The notes: a model not told the origin generated them from the letters alone. A stretch of DNA of 35,099 bases from Clostridia bacterium (GCA_022361035.1 JAKSBP010000180.1:1-35099), one strand, 5' to 3'; counted from the first letter of the stretch, positions 8,916-16,893 are shown. Made by a program: numbers and translations.

Positions 8916-9824
8916 ATGAGTAGAAAAATAGGATTTATTGGTCTCGGTATTATGGGAAAACCAATGGCAATAAATTTAATCGAAGCTGGACATACATTAA
9001 CTATATATGATATAAATTCCAAACCAGTAAAAGCACTAGTAGCCCTAGGTGCTTATCAAGGGATGTCTTCAAAGGATGTAGCTGAAAAAAGCGAGATAAT
9101 TATTACAATGCTACCAAATTCTCTTCATGTAAAACAGGTTATTTTAGGTGAAAATGGTGTTTTAGAGGGCTTAAGTTCTGGAAAGATAATTATAGATATG
9201 AGTTCTATTGCCCCTTTAGTTTCACAAGAAATATGTAGTAAGGTAGCTGAGAAGGGTGTTGTAATGCTAGATGCACCAGTTAGCGGCGGCGAGCCTAAAG
9301 CAATAGATGGAACTCTTTCTATAATGGTAGGAGGCTGTGAGAAAGCATTTGAACATGTAAAAGATATATTGCTTAAAATGGGCCGATCAGTAGTTAGAGT
9401 AGGGGATATTGGAAGCGGCAACATTACAAAGCTAGCAAATCAAATTATTGTGGCGATTAATATTTCAGCTATGTCCGAGGCTATGGTACTGGCAACTAAA
9501 GCTGGGGTGAATCCAGAGAGAGTATTTGAGGCGATAAGAGGAGGATTAGCTGGCAGTACTGTGCTGGATGCAAAGATGCCTAAGATACTTGAACGAAATT
9601 TTGAACCGGGGTTTAGAATAGAGCTTCATATAAAAGATTTAATGAATGCTTTAAATACAGCTCATGAAATTGGCGTTTCAGTTCCAATATCAAGTCAAGT
9701 CTTTGAAATGATGAAGGCATTAAGGGCCGATGGAAAGGTTCTGGATGATCATTGTGGGATTATTAAATTTTACGAAAGTATGGCTAAAACTGAAGTAAAT
9801 AAATGTACACAGAATGATGCATAA
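8916..9824 (+). CDS. Beta-hydroxyacid dehydrogenase, tartronate semialdehyde reductase (GarR/GlxR)-like
   Basis: This 302-residue protein belongs to the 3-hydroxyisobutyrate/6-phosphogluconate dehydrogenase superfamily. It has the N-terminal NAD(P) loop GFIGLGIMGKPMAINL, the substrate-binding DAPVSGGEPKAIDGTLSIMVGG near 122-143, and the catalytic Lys in GNITKLANQI near 171. The family reduces tartronate semialdehyde to D-glycerate or handles related beta-hydroxyacids. With glycerate kinase as the first gene of the same operon, tartronate semialdehyde reduction is the best guess. TAGGAGG precedes the ATG. 3-Hydroxyisobutyrate or other beta-hydroxyacid activity cannot be excluded. Confidence 0.85.
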   Translation: MSRKIGFIGLGIMGKPMAINLIEAGHTLTIYDINSKPVKALVALGAYQGMSSKDVAEKSEIIITMLPNSLHVKQVILGENGVLEGLSSGKIIIDMSSIAPLVSQEICSKVAEKGVVMLDAPVSGGEPKAIDGTLSIMVGGCEKAFEHVKDILLKMGRSVVRVGDIGSGNITKLANQIIVAINISAMSEAMVLATKAGVNPERVFEAIRGGLAGSTVLDAKMPKILERNFEPGFRIELHIKDLMNALNTAHEIGVSVPISSQVFEMMKALRADGKVLDDHCGIIKFYESMAKTEVNKCTQNDA

Positions 9825-9865
9825 ATATATATAAATAATTTATAAAAATAAAGGAGGACGCTAGA

Positions 9866-10777
9866 ATGACATCAATCAAAAAATACATGAAGGTTGGAAT
9901 AGTTCATTTTATGGCTTTTCCTTCAACAATAAGAGGAGAAGGCCCAATTGTGGAAACTATTAAGAAAGTTGCTGCCGATGATTACTTTGACGTTATTGAA
10001 GTAACGTGGATGAAGGATGACGAAGTTAGAAAAAAAGCTGCTAAACTGCTAGAAACAAGTAAAATTAAAGTATGCTATGGAGCTCAACCAAGACTATTAA
10101 CAACAGGGCTTAATCCAAATCACTTAGATGATGCTGAAAGAATTAAAGCACTAGATACCCTTAAGGAAGCCGTAGATGAAGCCAAAAAGTTAGGTTCAAA
10201 GGGCGTTGCTTTCTTAAGTGGAAAATATGAAGAGAAAACTAAGGAAAAATCATATCAACAACTAGTTAAGACTACGAAGGAACTATGCAAGTATGCTAAA
10301 GAAAAGGATATGGATGTAGTTCTTGAAATATTTGATTATGATATAGCAAAGCAAAGCTTAATAGGTCCAACTTCCTTAGCAAAGAGGTTTGCTAAGGACA
10401 TTACAAAGGAATATGGTAACTTTGGATTAATGGTAGACTTAAGTCATATCCCTATGTACTATGAATCTATTCAAGAAGCTTTACAACCTATTAAAGATTA
10501 CTTAGTTCATGTTCATATTGGAAATACAGTTATTTGTGATAAAGATGTTGAAGGATATGGAGATGAGCATATAAGATTTGGATTTCCAAATAGCGAAAAT
10601 GATGTGGAAGAATTAGTAGAATTCTTAAAAGAACTAAAGAATATTGGATACTTAGACGCAAACAATCCAAAGGTTGTTAGCTTTGAAGTTAAACCTTGGA
10701 GGGATGAAGACCCAGAAATGGTTATTGCTAATGCAAAGAGAACACTAAATGAAGCATGGGCAAAACTTGATATGTAG
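9866..10777 (+). CDS. Xylose-isomerase-like TIM barrel (sugar phosphate isomerase/epimerase family)
   Basis: This 303-residue protein has the pattern of the AP-endonuclease-2/xylose-isomerase TIM-barrel superfamily. Candidate divalent-metal ligands in order are Glu in VVLEIFD, Asp/His in LMVDLSHIP, His in LVHVHIGN and Glu in VVSFEVKPW. Family members include hydroxypyruvate isomerase, tagatose/psicose epimerases and inosose dehydratase. Hydroxypyruvate isomerase, which interconverts hydroxypyruvate and tartronate semialdehyde, would link the two dehydrogenase types encoded in this operon, but the sequence does not prove it. AAGGAGG precedes the ATG, and the next gene follows after 11 bp. Confidence 0.75.
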   Translation: MTSIKKYMKVGIVHFMAFPSTIRGEGPIVETIKKVAADDYFDVIEVTWMKDDEVRKKAAKLLETSKIKVCYGAQPRLLTTGLNPNHLDDAERIKALDTLKEAVDEAKKLGSKGVAFLSGKYEEKTKEKSYQQLVKTTKELCKYAKEKDMDVVLEIFDYDIAKQSLIGPTSLAKRFAKDITKEYGNFGLMVDLSHIPMYYESIQEALQPIKDYLVHVHIGNTVICDKDVEGYGDEHIRFGFPNSENDVEELVEFLKELKNIGYLDANNPKVVSFEVKPWRDEDPEMVIANAKRTLNEAWAKLDM

Positions 10778-10788
10778 GAGGAATAGAG

Positions 10789-11172
10789 GTGATAAAGGTT
10801 TTAATAGAATGTGAAGGAAAAATTTTTAAAGCCCAATTTAATGAAAGTAATACTGCTAAACAGATTATAGATGCATTACCTATAGAGGGTAATGCTAATA
10901 TCTGGGGCGATGAAATATATTTCAAAATACCTGTAGAAGCAAAGCTGGAAAAAGGAAGTCAACAAGAAGTAGAAGTTGGTGAATTGGCTTATTGGCCAAT
11001 GGGAAATGCCTTTTGTATTTTCTTTGGGAGAACTCCTGTGTCTACTTCCGACAAGCCCAAAGCATATAGTCCCGTAAGTGTTTTTGGTAAGTTGATTGAC
11101 TTAGATATTGATGCTTTAAAAAGTATTAAAAATGGAAGCAAAATAAAAGTTAAATCTATGAAAGATAAATAA
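10789..11172 (+). CDS. Cyclophilin-like fold protein (TM1367-type) of unknown role
   Basis: This 127-residue protein resembles the small bacterial cyclophilin-like family: a beta-rich domain with GDEIYFKIPVE, GELAYWPMGNAFCIFFGRTPVS and a C-terminal SPVSVFGKLIDLDI. These proteins adopt a cyclophilin barrel but usually lack proven prolyl isomerase activity. They often accompany sugar-acid or amino-acid catabolic genes. The start is a GTG preceded by AGGAGG at 7 nt spacing. It is the last gene of the operon. Its function is unknown; stabilising or allosteric roles would be speculation. Confidence 0.72.
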   Translation: MIKVLIECEGKIFKAQFNESNTAKQIIDALPIEGNANIWGDEIYFKIPVEAKLEKGSQQEVEVGELAYWPMGNAFCIFFGRTPVSTSDKPKAYSPVSVFGKLIDLDIDALKSIKNGSKIKVKSMKDK

Positions 11173-11245
11173 ATCATATAATAGTTTGATTGTATATTTT
11201 TTAAAGAATTTTTTAATATTTTATTTTGGACTTTGTCCACAGTTT

Positions 11246-11270
11246 CAGCCAGTAGGGCTGTATTTTTTTT
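11246..11270 (+). terminator. Intrinsic terminator of the hydroxyacid operon
   Basis: CAGCC (11246-11250), a five-base loop and GGCTG (11256-11260) are followed by TATTTTTTTT. The stem is short but GC-rich and the T-tract is strong. It is placed about 70 bp after the last gene of the operon. Confidence 0.7.
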
Positions 11271-11273
11271 GCC

Positions 11274-11299
11274 GATCGATTAGGGTGATCGATTAGGGT
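11274..11299. repeat. Perfect 13-bp tandem duplication
   Basis: GATCGATTAGGGT occurs twice without spacer (11274-11286 and 11287-11299), directly after the terminator. It could be a replication slippage product or a target-site-like scar. No mobile element is seen between the copies. Confidence 0.8.
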
Positions 11300-11320
11300 C
11301 AGGCTAGAACACATAAAATA

Positions 11321-11329
11321 TGATACAAT
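11321..11329 (+). promoter_or_regulatory. Extended -10 promoter candidate for the alkylation-repair genes
   Basis: TGATACAAT has the TGn extension plus a TACAAT -10 hexamer. No good -35 box is visible. If used, it would give a leader of about 270-350 nt, which holds the paired inverted repeats at 11428-11493. This is a weak call. Confidence 0.3.
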
Positions 11330-11427
11330 AGTAAATAAAGTAAGCTAAGAACACATTATGAGGGTACATTATATCATGTGGTTACGGGAGGAAAAATAGA
11401 GCAAAGGAGCAACGCTAGCTTTTATAT

Positions 11428-11493
11428 GACTTATCTTCCATATACCTGATTCATAAGTCCTTTAGTCTATTTACAAAAATGCTGAAATCAGGT
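11428..11493 (+). other. Possible pseudoknotted leader RNA upstream of the ada-alkA fusion
   Basis: GACTTAT (11428-11434) can pair with ATAAGTC (11453-11459). The loop of that hairpin contains ACCTGATT (11444-11451), which is perfectly complementary to AATCAGGT (11486-11493). Together they form an H-type pseudoknot topology. The remaining sequence of 11173-11685 shows no gene. I do not recognise a known riboswitch family, and chance pairing in AT-rich DNA is possible. Confidence 0.35.
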
Positions 11494-11685
11494 AGTTTTA
11501 TATTATTGGTAGCGAAGTATGTGTTGAAAAATATTTGCTTAAGGGTTAGAAATTAAAAAACGACTTTTAATATTTAGTTAATGGTATAACAGGGAGGACA
11601 GCCATTAATGTCCGAAAGTGAGAGGTATTTTACTGATGCCTGTGCTATACTTTCAGTAGGAGCTAGTATGAAGGAAGGTGAAGTA

Positions 11686-13203
11686 ATGGATTTAGACCAT
11701 GATGCATGTTACAGGGCTATTAAAGCAAAGGATGCCAGATTTGATGGTGTATTCTATACTGCTGTTAAATCCACAGGAATCTATTGTAGACCAGTTTGTA
11801 AGGTGCCAACTCCCAAATCGGTAAACTGTACCTTTTATAAAAGTGCTGCTCAGGCCGAGGTCAATGGTTATCGTCCATGTTTACGGTGTCGCCCTGAACT
11901 TGCTCCCAATTATTCTGAGTTTGGTCAAGGCAAGGAACTCTTTAAGGCAATTCTCAATTATTTCGAAGCACATAATTATGAACCGGGAATCGTGAAAGAA
12001 TGTGCCAATGATCTAGGAATCAATCCGAGGCATCTTAACAGAGTGTTTCATACAGAAGCTGGAGTTAGTCCTAAAGAATACATTATGACGAAACGGTTAC
12101 TTAGGGCTAAAGCTCTTCTCACTGATACCCACTTAAGTATTACAGAGATTGCCTTGATGGTAGGTTTCGGAAGTGTATCAAGGTGTAATGCAGCCCTTAA
12201 AAAGCGTTATAAACTGACACCTAGTGAAATTAGAAAGGAATATAAATCGAAAATGAACCAAGATGCTGTTACTGTTCGGTTGTTTTACCGTCCACCTTAT
12301 GACTGGGATTATATGCTGAAATTTTTCAAACTACGGGCAGTTCCAGGAATAGAAAGAGTGACAGATAATGGAGTATACCAAAGGTCATTAAGTGTTTCAG
12401 CTAATGGAAAGTCATATACAGGATGGATTGAAGTGAAACCTGTTGCTAAACAACACCGAGTAGATGTAAGAATTGGAAGTGGTTTGGAAAACGCAGTGGT
12501 TCAAGTCATTGCCTTGGTGAGAAAAGTTTTTGACTTGGATGCAGTACCTGAAAAGCTTCCTAAAGATTTACCCGATGGGCTCAGGCTTCCTGGTTGCTTT
12601 AATATTTTTGAAATGTCAGTCAGAGCTATATTAGGCCAGCAGATCACCGTTAAAGCTGCTACGACCATAGCAGGTAGGGTGGTTCGTGAACTTGGACAGG
12701 AAGTAACAACACCATGGAAAGAGATTAATCTAGTGTTTCCAGAAGCAACACGAATTATTGGACTAGGTGAAAATGTTTATGAAGTTTTAGGAAATCTTGG
12801 TGTTATTCATTCTAAAACCGAATCAATTCTAAGTTTAGCTAATGGTATCCATCGAGGTGATATTACCTTTACTGAAAAAGTGGAAGCATTTCGCCAGAAA
12901 CTTTTAGTGTTAAAGGGAATAGGCCCGTGGACAGCAGAGTATTTGTCAATGCGAGGATTAAGTTGGCCAGATGCTTTTCCAGTGACTGATGTGGCAATAA
13001 AAAAAGGGCTTGTTTCATTCTTGACCGATGAAAAGGGTGTGAAGCTTATTAAGCGCAGGGATTTGTCACCTTATAAAATAAATAAGCTTTATGAAAAACA
13101 AGCGATTAATTTTTCGAAGAAATACCAGCCATGGCGAAGCTATTTAACACTTGCATTATGGAGAGGTGAGGAACTGAGAATTAAAATGGAGGTAAAAGAA
13201 TGA
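11686..13203 (+). CDS. Ada methyl-acceptor/AraC regulator fused to AlkA-type 3-methyladenine DNA glycosylase
   Basis: This multidomain alkylation-damage protein has an N-terminal Ada zinc domain with four Cys in the pattern IYCRPVC...YRPCLRC, whose first Cys accepts methyl groups from phosphotriesters. An AraC-type helix-turn-helix follows (about residues 80-185), then an AlkA N-terminal domain and a HhH-GPD glycosylase core. LKGIGPWTAEYLSMRG is the hairpin, and the catalytic Asp lies in FPVTDVAI. It should sense methylation, activate its own operon and excise alkylated bases. I prefer the ATG at 11686 because MDLDHDACYRAI is where homologues begin. An in-frame ATG at 11608, also with GGAGG, would add 26 residues. 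It overlaps the next gene by 4 bp. Confidence 0.92.
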   Translation: MDLDHDACYRAIKAKDARFDGVFYTAVKSTGIYCRPVCKVPTPKSVNCTFYKSAAQAEVNGYRPCLRCRPELAPNYSEFGQGKELFKAILNYFEAHNYEPGIVKECANDLGINPRHLNRVFHTEAGVSPKEYIMTKRLLRAKALLTDTHLSITEIALMVGFGSVSRCNAALKKRYKLTPSEIRKEYKSKMNQDAVTVRLFYRPPYDWDYMLKFFKLRAVPGIERVTDNGVYQRSLSVSANGKSYTGWIEVKPVAKQHRVDVRIGSGLENAVVQVIALVRKVFDLDAVPEKLPKDLPDGLRLPGCFNIFEMSVRAILGQQITVKAATTIAGRVVRELGQEVTTPWKEINLVFPEATRIIGLGENVYEVLGNLGVIHSKTESILSLANGIHRGDITFTEKVEAFRQKLLVLKGIGPWTAEYLSMRGLSWPDAFPVTDVAIKKGLVSFLTDEKGVKLIKRRDLSPYKINKLYEKQAINFSKKYQPWRSYLTLALWRGEELRIKMEVKE

Positions 13204-13775
13204 TCTATATTAAGAGGCAAATTAAATGGGGAAATATTTTAGTGGCTATCGACCAGAATACACACATTGCAGGTTTATGGTTTGAGGGTCAAAAGTATTT
13301 TCCCAACATTCCAGAAGATGCATGTTTTATTGAAACCCTATCAGAGAAAGAATTAGAAGTCATATTGCCCAATAAGGCTACTCTTAAAGACATTCATAAA
13401 TTAATCGATACTTTTGACCGGCAAATGAGAGAATATGAAGCAGGAAATCGACAAAGTTTTGAACTGCCACTATCACCGATAGGTAGTGAGTTTAGGCAGA
13501 AAGTATGGAAAGTGCTACTGGAGATTCCTTTGGGTGAAACAACAACCTATGGAGCTATTAGTAAGAAAGTAGCGAAGGGGCTGGGAAAATTGAGTATGTC
13601 AGCACAGGCAATAGGTGGAGCTGTTGGGCATAATCCTATTTCATTGATTATTCCATGCCATAGAGTAGTAGGAGCCCAAGGACAACTAACAGGTTATGCA
13701 GGTGGTGTTGATAAAAAAGCAGCCATTCTCTACCATGAAGGTGTTAAGGTTGAGGGTTCCTTTGTCGTTGATTAA
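13200..13775 (+). CDS. ogt: O6-alkylguanine-DNA alkyltransferase (methylated-DNA--protein-cysteine methyltransferase)
   Basis: This 191-residue suicide repair enzyme transfers alkyl groups from O6-alkylguanine to its own cysteine. The active-site motif IPCHRVVG places the acceptor at Cys153, and GAVGHNPISLIIPCHR plus the downstream GQLTGYAGG are typical. The DNA-binding helix region GETTTYGAIS lies near 112-121. The ATG overlaps the stop of the Ada-AlkA gene (ATGA), so both repair activities are made from one transcript. In E. coli the Ada phosphotriester domain and this domain form one protein; here they are split, with AlkA taking the place of the methyltransferase domain. Confidence 0.93.
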   Translation: MIYIKRQIKWGNILVAIDQNTHIAGLWFEGQKYFPNIPEDACFIETLSEKELEVILPNKATLKDIHKLIDTFDRQMREYEAGNRQSFELPLSPIGSEFRQKVWKVLLEIPLGETTTYGAISKKVAKGLGKLSMSAQAIGGAVGHNPISLIIPCHRVVGAQGQLTGYAGGVDKKAAILYHEGVKVEGSFVVD

Positions 13776-13876
13776 AGGAAGATTGTATATGATGGAGTAA
13801 ATCAATCATTTATCCTGAATTATTCATGAAGTGGTTTATAGAAATAATAAAAATATATCATTTGAGAGGTATTAAG

Positions 13877-14578
13877 ATGAAAGCTATAAGAATTGAAAGT
13901 ATAAAAATATCTGATATAAATATGGATAAGTGTTATTTTAATCCTGGTTGTGCCCTAAGTATTTATAAACCTAAATTAGAACATAATATATTAGACATGC
14001 TCAATGAACATTTTGGGCCTGTCAAAATGCATAATATATGTTGTCGCCATAATCCGGGACTGCCGTCAGGTTCTACAATCATAAATAATTGTGCGGGCTG
14101 TGACAGACGTTTTAGATCAATGTATGATGGCATACAAACTATTTCATTATGGGAGATTCTAGATTCTATTGAAAATTTACCACTACCGGACCATATGAAA
14201 ATGAAAGTTTCTGTACAAGATCCTTGTTCTTACAGACCAAAACCGCAGGTGCATGAAGCTGTGAGAAGTATTTTAAAAAGGATGAATATTGAAATAATGG
14301 AATCCCAATATCATGGTACAAGTTCCATTTGCTGTGGTGACAATTTTTATCCTTCACTTTCGATAGAAGAGGTTAACAAGCTTCAAAAAAAGCGTGCAGC
14401 ACAAATGCCTTGTCAAGATGTGGTAGTATATTGCGTTTCGTGTGTAAAGTCTATGACAATAGGTGAAAAAACCGCCCACCATATGGTCGACCTCATATTG
14501 GGAGAAAAAACAGAAGCTCAGGAAACAAGATTGGATGTTTATCACAATGCACTAAAAGAATACATTGATGCTCATTAA
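13877..14578 (+). CDS. Stand-alone cysteine-rich protein with two CCG domains (HdrB-like)
   Basis: This protein of 233 residues has two cysteine-rich CCG units of the kind found in heterodisulfide reductase subunit B and related oxidoreductases. The first has Cys25, Cys55-Cys56, Cys72 and Cys75; the second has Cys117, Cys152-Cys153, Cys186 and Cys189. In HdrB-type proteins such Cys bind noncubane iron-sulfur clusters. No HdrA, HdrC or other redox partner is encoded nearby, so its electron partner is unknown. I place the start at ATG 13877 with GAGAGG upstream; an ATG at 13826 adds 17 residues but has no good ribosome binding site. It follows the repair genes after about 100 bp and may be an independent unit. 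Confidence 0.75.
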   Translation: MKAIRIESIKISDINMDKCYFNPGCALSIYKPKLEHNILDMLNEHFGPVKMHNICCRHNPGLPSGSTIINNCAGCDRRFRSMYDGIQTISLWEILDSIENLPLPDHMKMKVSVQDPCSYRPKPQVHEAVRSILKRMNIEIMESQYHGTSSICCGDNFYPSLSIEEVNKLQKKRAAQMPCQDVVVYCVSCVKSMTIGEKTAHHMVDLILGEKTEAQETRLDVYHNALKEYIDAH

Positions 14579-14661
14579 ACATTGCATATTGATACAAAAA
14601 CAAGTACTGAGTAGATATAAGGATGCCTTTATTTTAAATGTCAATGTTGTTTAGCTATAAT

Positions 14662-14667
14662 AATTTT
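14662..14667 (+). promoter_or_regulatory. -10-like TATAAT upstream of the first PrpR-type activator
   Basis: A perfect TATAAT lies about 30 bp before the activator ATG. The -35 region is poor, so this is only a candidate for the constitutive promoter of the regulator. Confidence 0.3.
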
Positions 14668-14695
14668 GTAACTTGTAGCCTAAAAGGAGAATTTT

Positions 14696-16567
14696 ATGAA
14701 TAATAGAATAGGTGTAATAGCCTCGGATATTGAGCTTAAGAATAGCATAATGGAATTGTTTTTAGAAGACGTTGAAAAGGGAAATATAATAATAGATATA
14801 CTAAATCCTGACAATATGGAAGAACAGGGAAAAATTCTTGAAAATAAGGGTGCCAAGGTTGTTGTTGCTAGAAGTGGGAGCTATAAGTATATCAGTGGCA
14901 CCGTTAATATTCCTATAGTACACCTTAAAATAACTACCATAGATATTTTACAGGCAGTAAAAAGGGCAAGGAAGTATATGAAGGAAATAGTTCTTGTAAT
15001 TTGGGATGAAGTGTACTTTAATTACGATGAATGGAAGGATATTATTAAAGCTGAAATAATTCTAGAAAAATTTAAGGAAAAGGATGAGATAAAAGAAAAA
15101 GTCGAAAAATATATGGTCAAGAAGGATGATGTTATCATTGTAGGTAGTGGGATTGCTTGTGCCTTTGCTAGGGAATATGGGATGGACAATGTTTTTATAA
15201 ATGCTGGCAAAGAATCCATATATGAGACGATAAAATACGCCAAAGAACTTGTAGATAATTTAGAATATGAAAAGTTTAAAACAGAGGTTTTAAAAACAAT
15301 ACTAGATGGGGTTCATGATGCAGTTATCGCCGTTGATAATGAGCAGAGGGTTATACTTTATAACGAGAGGGCACAGGAGCTACTTGGAAAAGATGTTAAA
15401 GATATTATGAATAAAAAACTGCCAAATGTTTTTCCTTCGTTGGATTTCATGATAGATATTTTGGAAAATAGAGTAGATAAGCATGGCGAAATAAAATATT
15501 TAGATGATCTAATTATAACTACAAATACATCGATGTTAAGGGTTGATGGAAACACCCATGGAGTGCTATGTTCATTTCAAGACATTACAAAGCTCCAAAA
15601 GCTGGAGAAGAAAATAAGATATGAACTTAATAAGAAGGGGCTTTATGCAAAGTACAAATTTGAAGATTTAGTAGCACATGACCCTATTATGAAGGAAACC
15701 ATAGAAAAGGCAAAGAAAGTAGGAGCAAGTGATTGCACAGTAATTATATATGGAGAAAGCGGAACCGGAAAGGAAATGATTGCCCAAGGCATGCATAACA
15801 TAAGTCAGAGGAAGGATTCTCCTTTTGTTGCAATAAACTGTGCTGCTATATCGGAAAACCTTCTTGAAAGTGAGCTTTTCGGATATGAGGAGGGAGCCTT
15901 CACGGGAGCTAGAAAGGGAGGAAAACCAGGACTTTTTGAGTTGGCCCATGGTGGAACAATATTATTGGATGAAATCAACAGTATATCCTTAAATCTTCAG
16001 GCGAAGCTTCTAAGGGTACTTGAGGAAAAGGAAATAATGAGAATAGGGTCAGATTATGTAATTCCTCTTAATGTAAGGGTAATTGCAGCTGCCAATGAAG
16101 AACTAAAAAGAAAGGTTGATGATGGAAGCTTTAGAAGGGACCTATTTTATAGGCTAAGTATACTTGAGGTGAGAGTTCCTTCATTGAGAGACAGAAGAAA
16201 GGATATTATTCCGTTATTCAGCTATTATTTAAATCAGCTAGCAGATGACAAAGCAAATACCTTTATTAATGAGGAGATAGAAGAAAAGCTAGTAAATTAT
16301 AACTGGCCGGGCAATGTAAGAGAACTTAGAAATGTAGCTCAAGGATATTTGCTTTTAAATGAGATTAATCTAGACGAAGGTGAGATAATAAAACATGATA
16401 ACGTAGATAAAAACAGTTTTAAGGGAGCTTTAGATTTAAAAGAAATTAATAAATTTATTGAAGAAAAGGTTATTAACATGCTCTTAAAACAGGGTCTGAC
16501 AAAGACAGAAGTTGCAAATATGTTAGGTATAAGTAGAACTGCTCTTTGGAAAAAGATTAATAAATAG
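14696..16567 (+). CDS. PrpR-type sigma-54-dependent transcriptional activator (activator A)
   Basis: This 623-residue enhancer-binding protein has four parts. A PrpR_N-like sensor domain occupies about 1-190 and a PAS domain about 200-300 (DAVIAVDNEQRVILYNERA). An AAA+ core spans about 325-560, with Walker A GESGTGKE at 353-360, the sigma-54 contact loop GAFTGA at 400-405 and Walker B TILLDE at 421-426. A Fis-like helix-turn-helix lies at about 600-623. It is colinear with the activator at 24713, with few or no gaps through residue 570, so the two are recent paralogues. A -24/-12 promoter starts about 260 bp downstream, and its likely targets are the tautomerase, permease and sulfatase genes. 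PrpR_N domains sense small molecules; the ligand here is unknown. Confidence 0.93.
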   Translation: MNNRIGVIASDIELKNSIMELFLEDVEKGNIIIDILNPDNMEEQGKILENKGAKVVVARSGSYKYISGTVNIPIVHLKITTIDILQAVKRARKYMKEIVLVIWDEVYFNYDEWKDIIKAEIILEKFKEKDEIKEKVEKYMVKKDDVIIVGSGIACAFAREYGMDNVFINAGKESIYETIKYAKELVDNLEYEKFKTEVLKTILDGVHDAVIAVDNEQRVILYNERAQELLGKDVKDIMNKKLPNVFPSLDFMIDILENRVDKHGEIKYLDDLIITTNTSMLRVDGNTHGVLCSFQDITKLQKLEKKIRYELNKKGLYAKYKFEDLVAHDPIMKETIEKAKKVGASDCTVIIYGESGTGKEMIAQGMHNISQRKDSPFVAINCAAISENLLESELFGYEEGAFTGARKGGKPGLFELAHGGTILLDEINSISLNLQAKLLRVLEEKEIMRIGSDYVIPLNVRVIAAANEELKRKVDDGSFRRDLFYRLSILEVRVPSLRDRRKDIIPLFSYYLNQLADDKANTFINEEIEEKLVNYNWPGNVRELRNVAQGYLLLNEINLDEGEIIKHDNVDKNSFKGALDLKEINKFIEEKVINMLLKQGLTKTEVANMLGISRTALWKKINK

Positions 16568-16614
16568 TATTTGATGATAAAAAACAAAACATATGGACTT
16601 TACAGAACGTATAT

Positions 16615-16646
16615 AAAAAATACAGGATTCGAACCTGTATTTTTTT
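16615..16646. terminator. Intrinsic terminator after activator A
   Basis: AAAAAATACAGG (16615-16626) and CCTGTATTTTTT (16634-16645) form a 12-bp stem around ATTCGAA, with a T-tract on the plus strand and an A-tract on the other side. It could work in both directions. The TACAGG/CCTGT core recurs in the terminator at 26734-26765 after activator B. Confidence 0.85.
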
Positions 16647-16748
16647 GTACCAATATTTAGTAAAGGATATTGTGACGAAGAGTAAAGAATTAAATTTAGT
16701 TTTAAGTCAAAATAAATTGTTACTAGATTTATATATATGTATAAAAAA

Positions 16749-16765
16749 GTTAACAATACTTTAAG
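16749..16765. promoter_or_regulatory. Candidate activator-binding site (UAS) of the tautomerase promoter
   Basis: GTTAACAATACTTTAAG starts exactly 79 bp before the GG of the -24 element. It matches GTTAACATTAGTTAACG at 26687-26703 in 13 of 17 positions, and that site is also exactly 79 bp from its -24 GG. This is the expected distance range for sigma-54 enhancer sites. Binding by the PrpR-type activators is inferred. Confidence 0.6.
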
Positions 16766-16797
16766 AAAATTATACATAAATCCATGGAGTAGTTTTT

Positions 16798-16821
16798 AAA
16801 TGTAGCAAAAAGCCTACATTT
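16798..16821. promoter_or_regulatory. Inverted repeat next to the -24 element
   Basis: AAATGTAG (16798-16805) and CTACATTT (16814-16821) form a perfect 8-bp inverted repeat with an 8-nt spacer, ending 4 bp before the sigma-54 promoter. It could be a second operator or a hairpin. No copy was found upstream of the ptb promoter. Confidence 0.45.
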
Positions 16822-16825
16822 TATT

Positions 16826-16842
16826 TTGGTATAGAAATTGCT
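16826..16842 (+). promoter_or_regulatory. Sigma-54 (-24/-12) promoter of the tautomerase/permease operon
   Basis: TTGGTATAGAAATTGCT keeps the invariant GG and GC separated by exactly 10 bp, and carries the TTGCT -12 block. Start of transcription would be near 16853, leaving a leader of about 80 nt before the tautomerase ATG. It lies downstream of a sigma-54 activator gene and a terminator, which supports the call. Confidence 0.8.
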
Positions 16843-16879
16843 AATATTAAGTTAGAGATAATTAAAAGCTATGCTTGAC

Positions 16880-16893
16880 AGGAAAACGTTTTA
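16880..16893. promoter_or_regulatory. cre-like operator downstream of the sigma-54 promoter
   Basis: AGGAAAACGTTTTA is identical to the site at 2418-2431. It lies at about +27 to +40 relative to the predicted start, where a bound CcpA-type repressor could block elongation or open-complex escape. This is inferred from sequence similarity to cre. Confidence 0.5.

Noticed and set aside
16621..16639. GATTCGAACC resembling a tRNA T-arm
   Set aside because: It is the loop of a perfect 12-bp terminator stem with a T-tract. No acceptor stem or anticodon arm is present.
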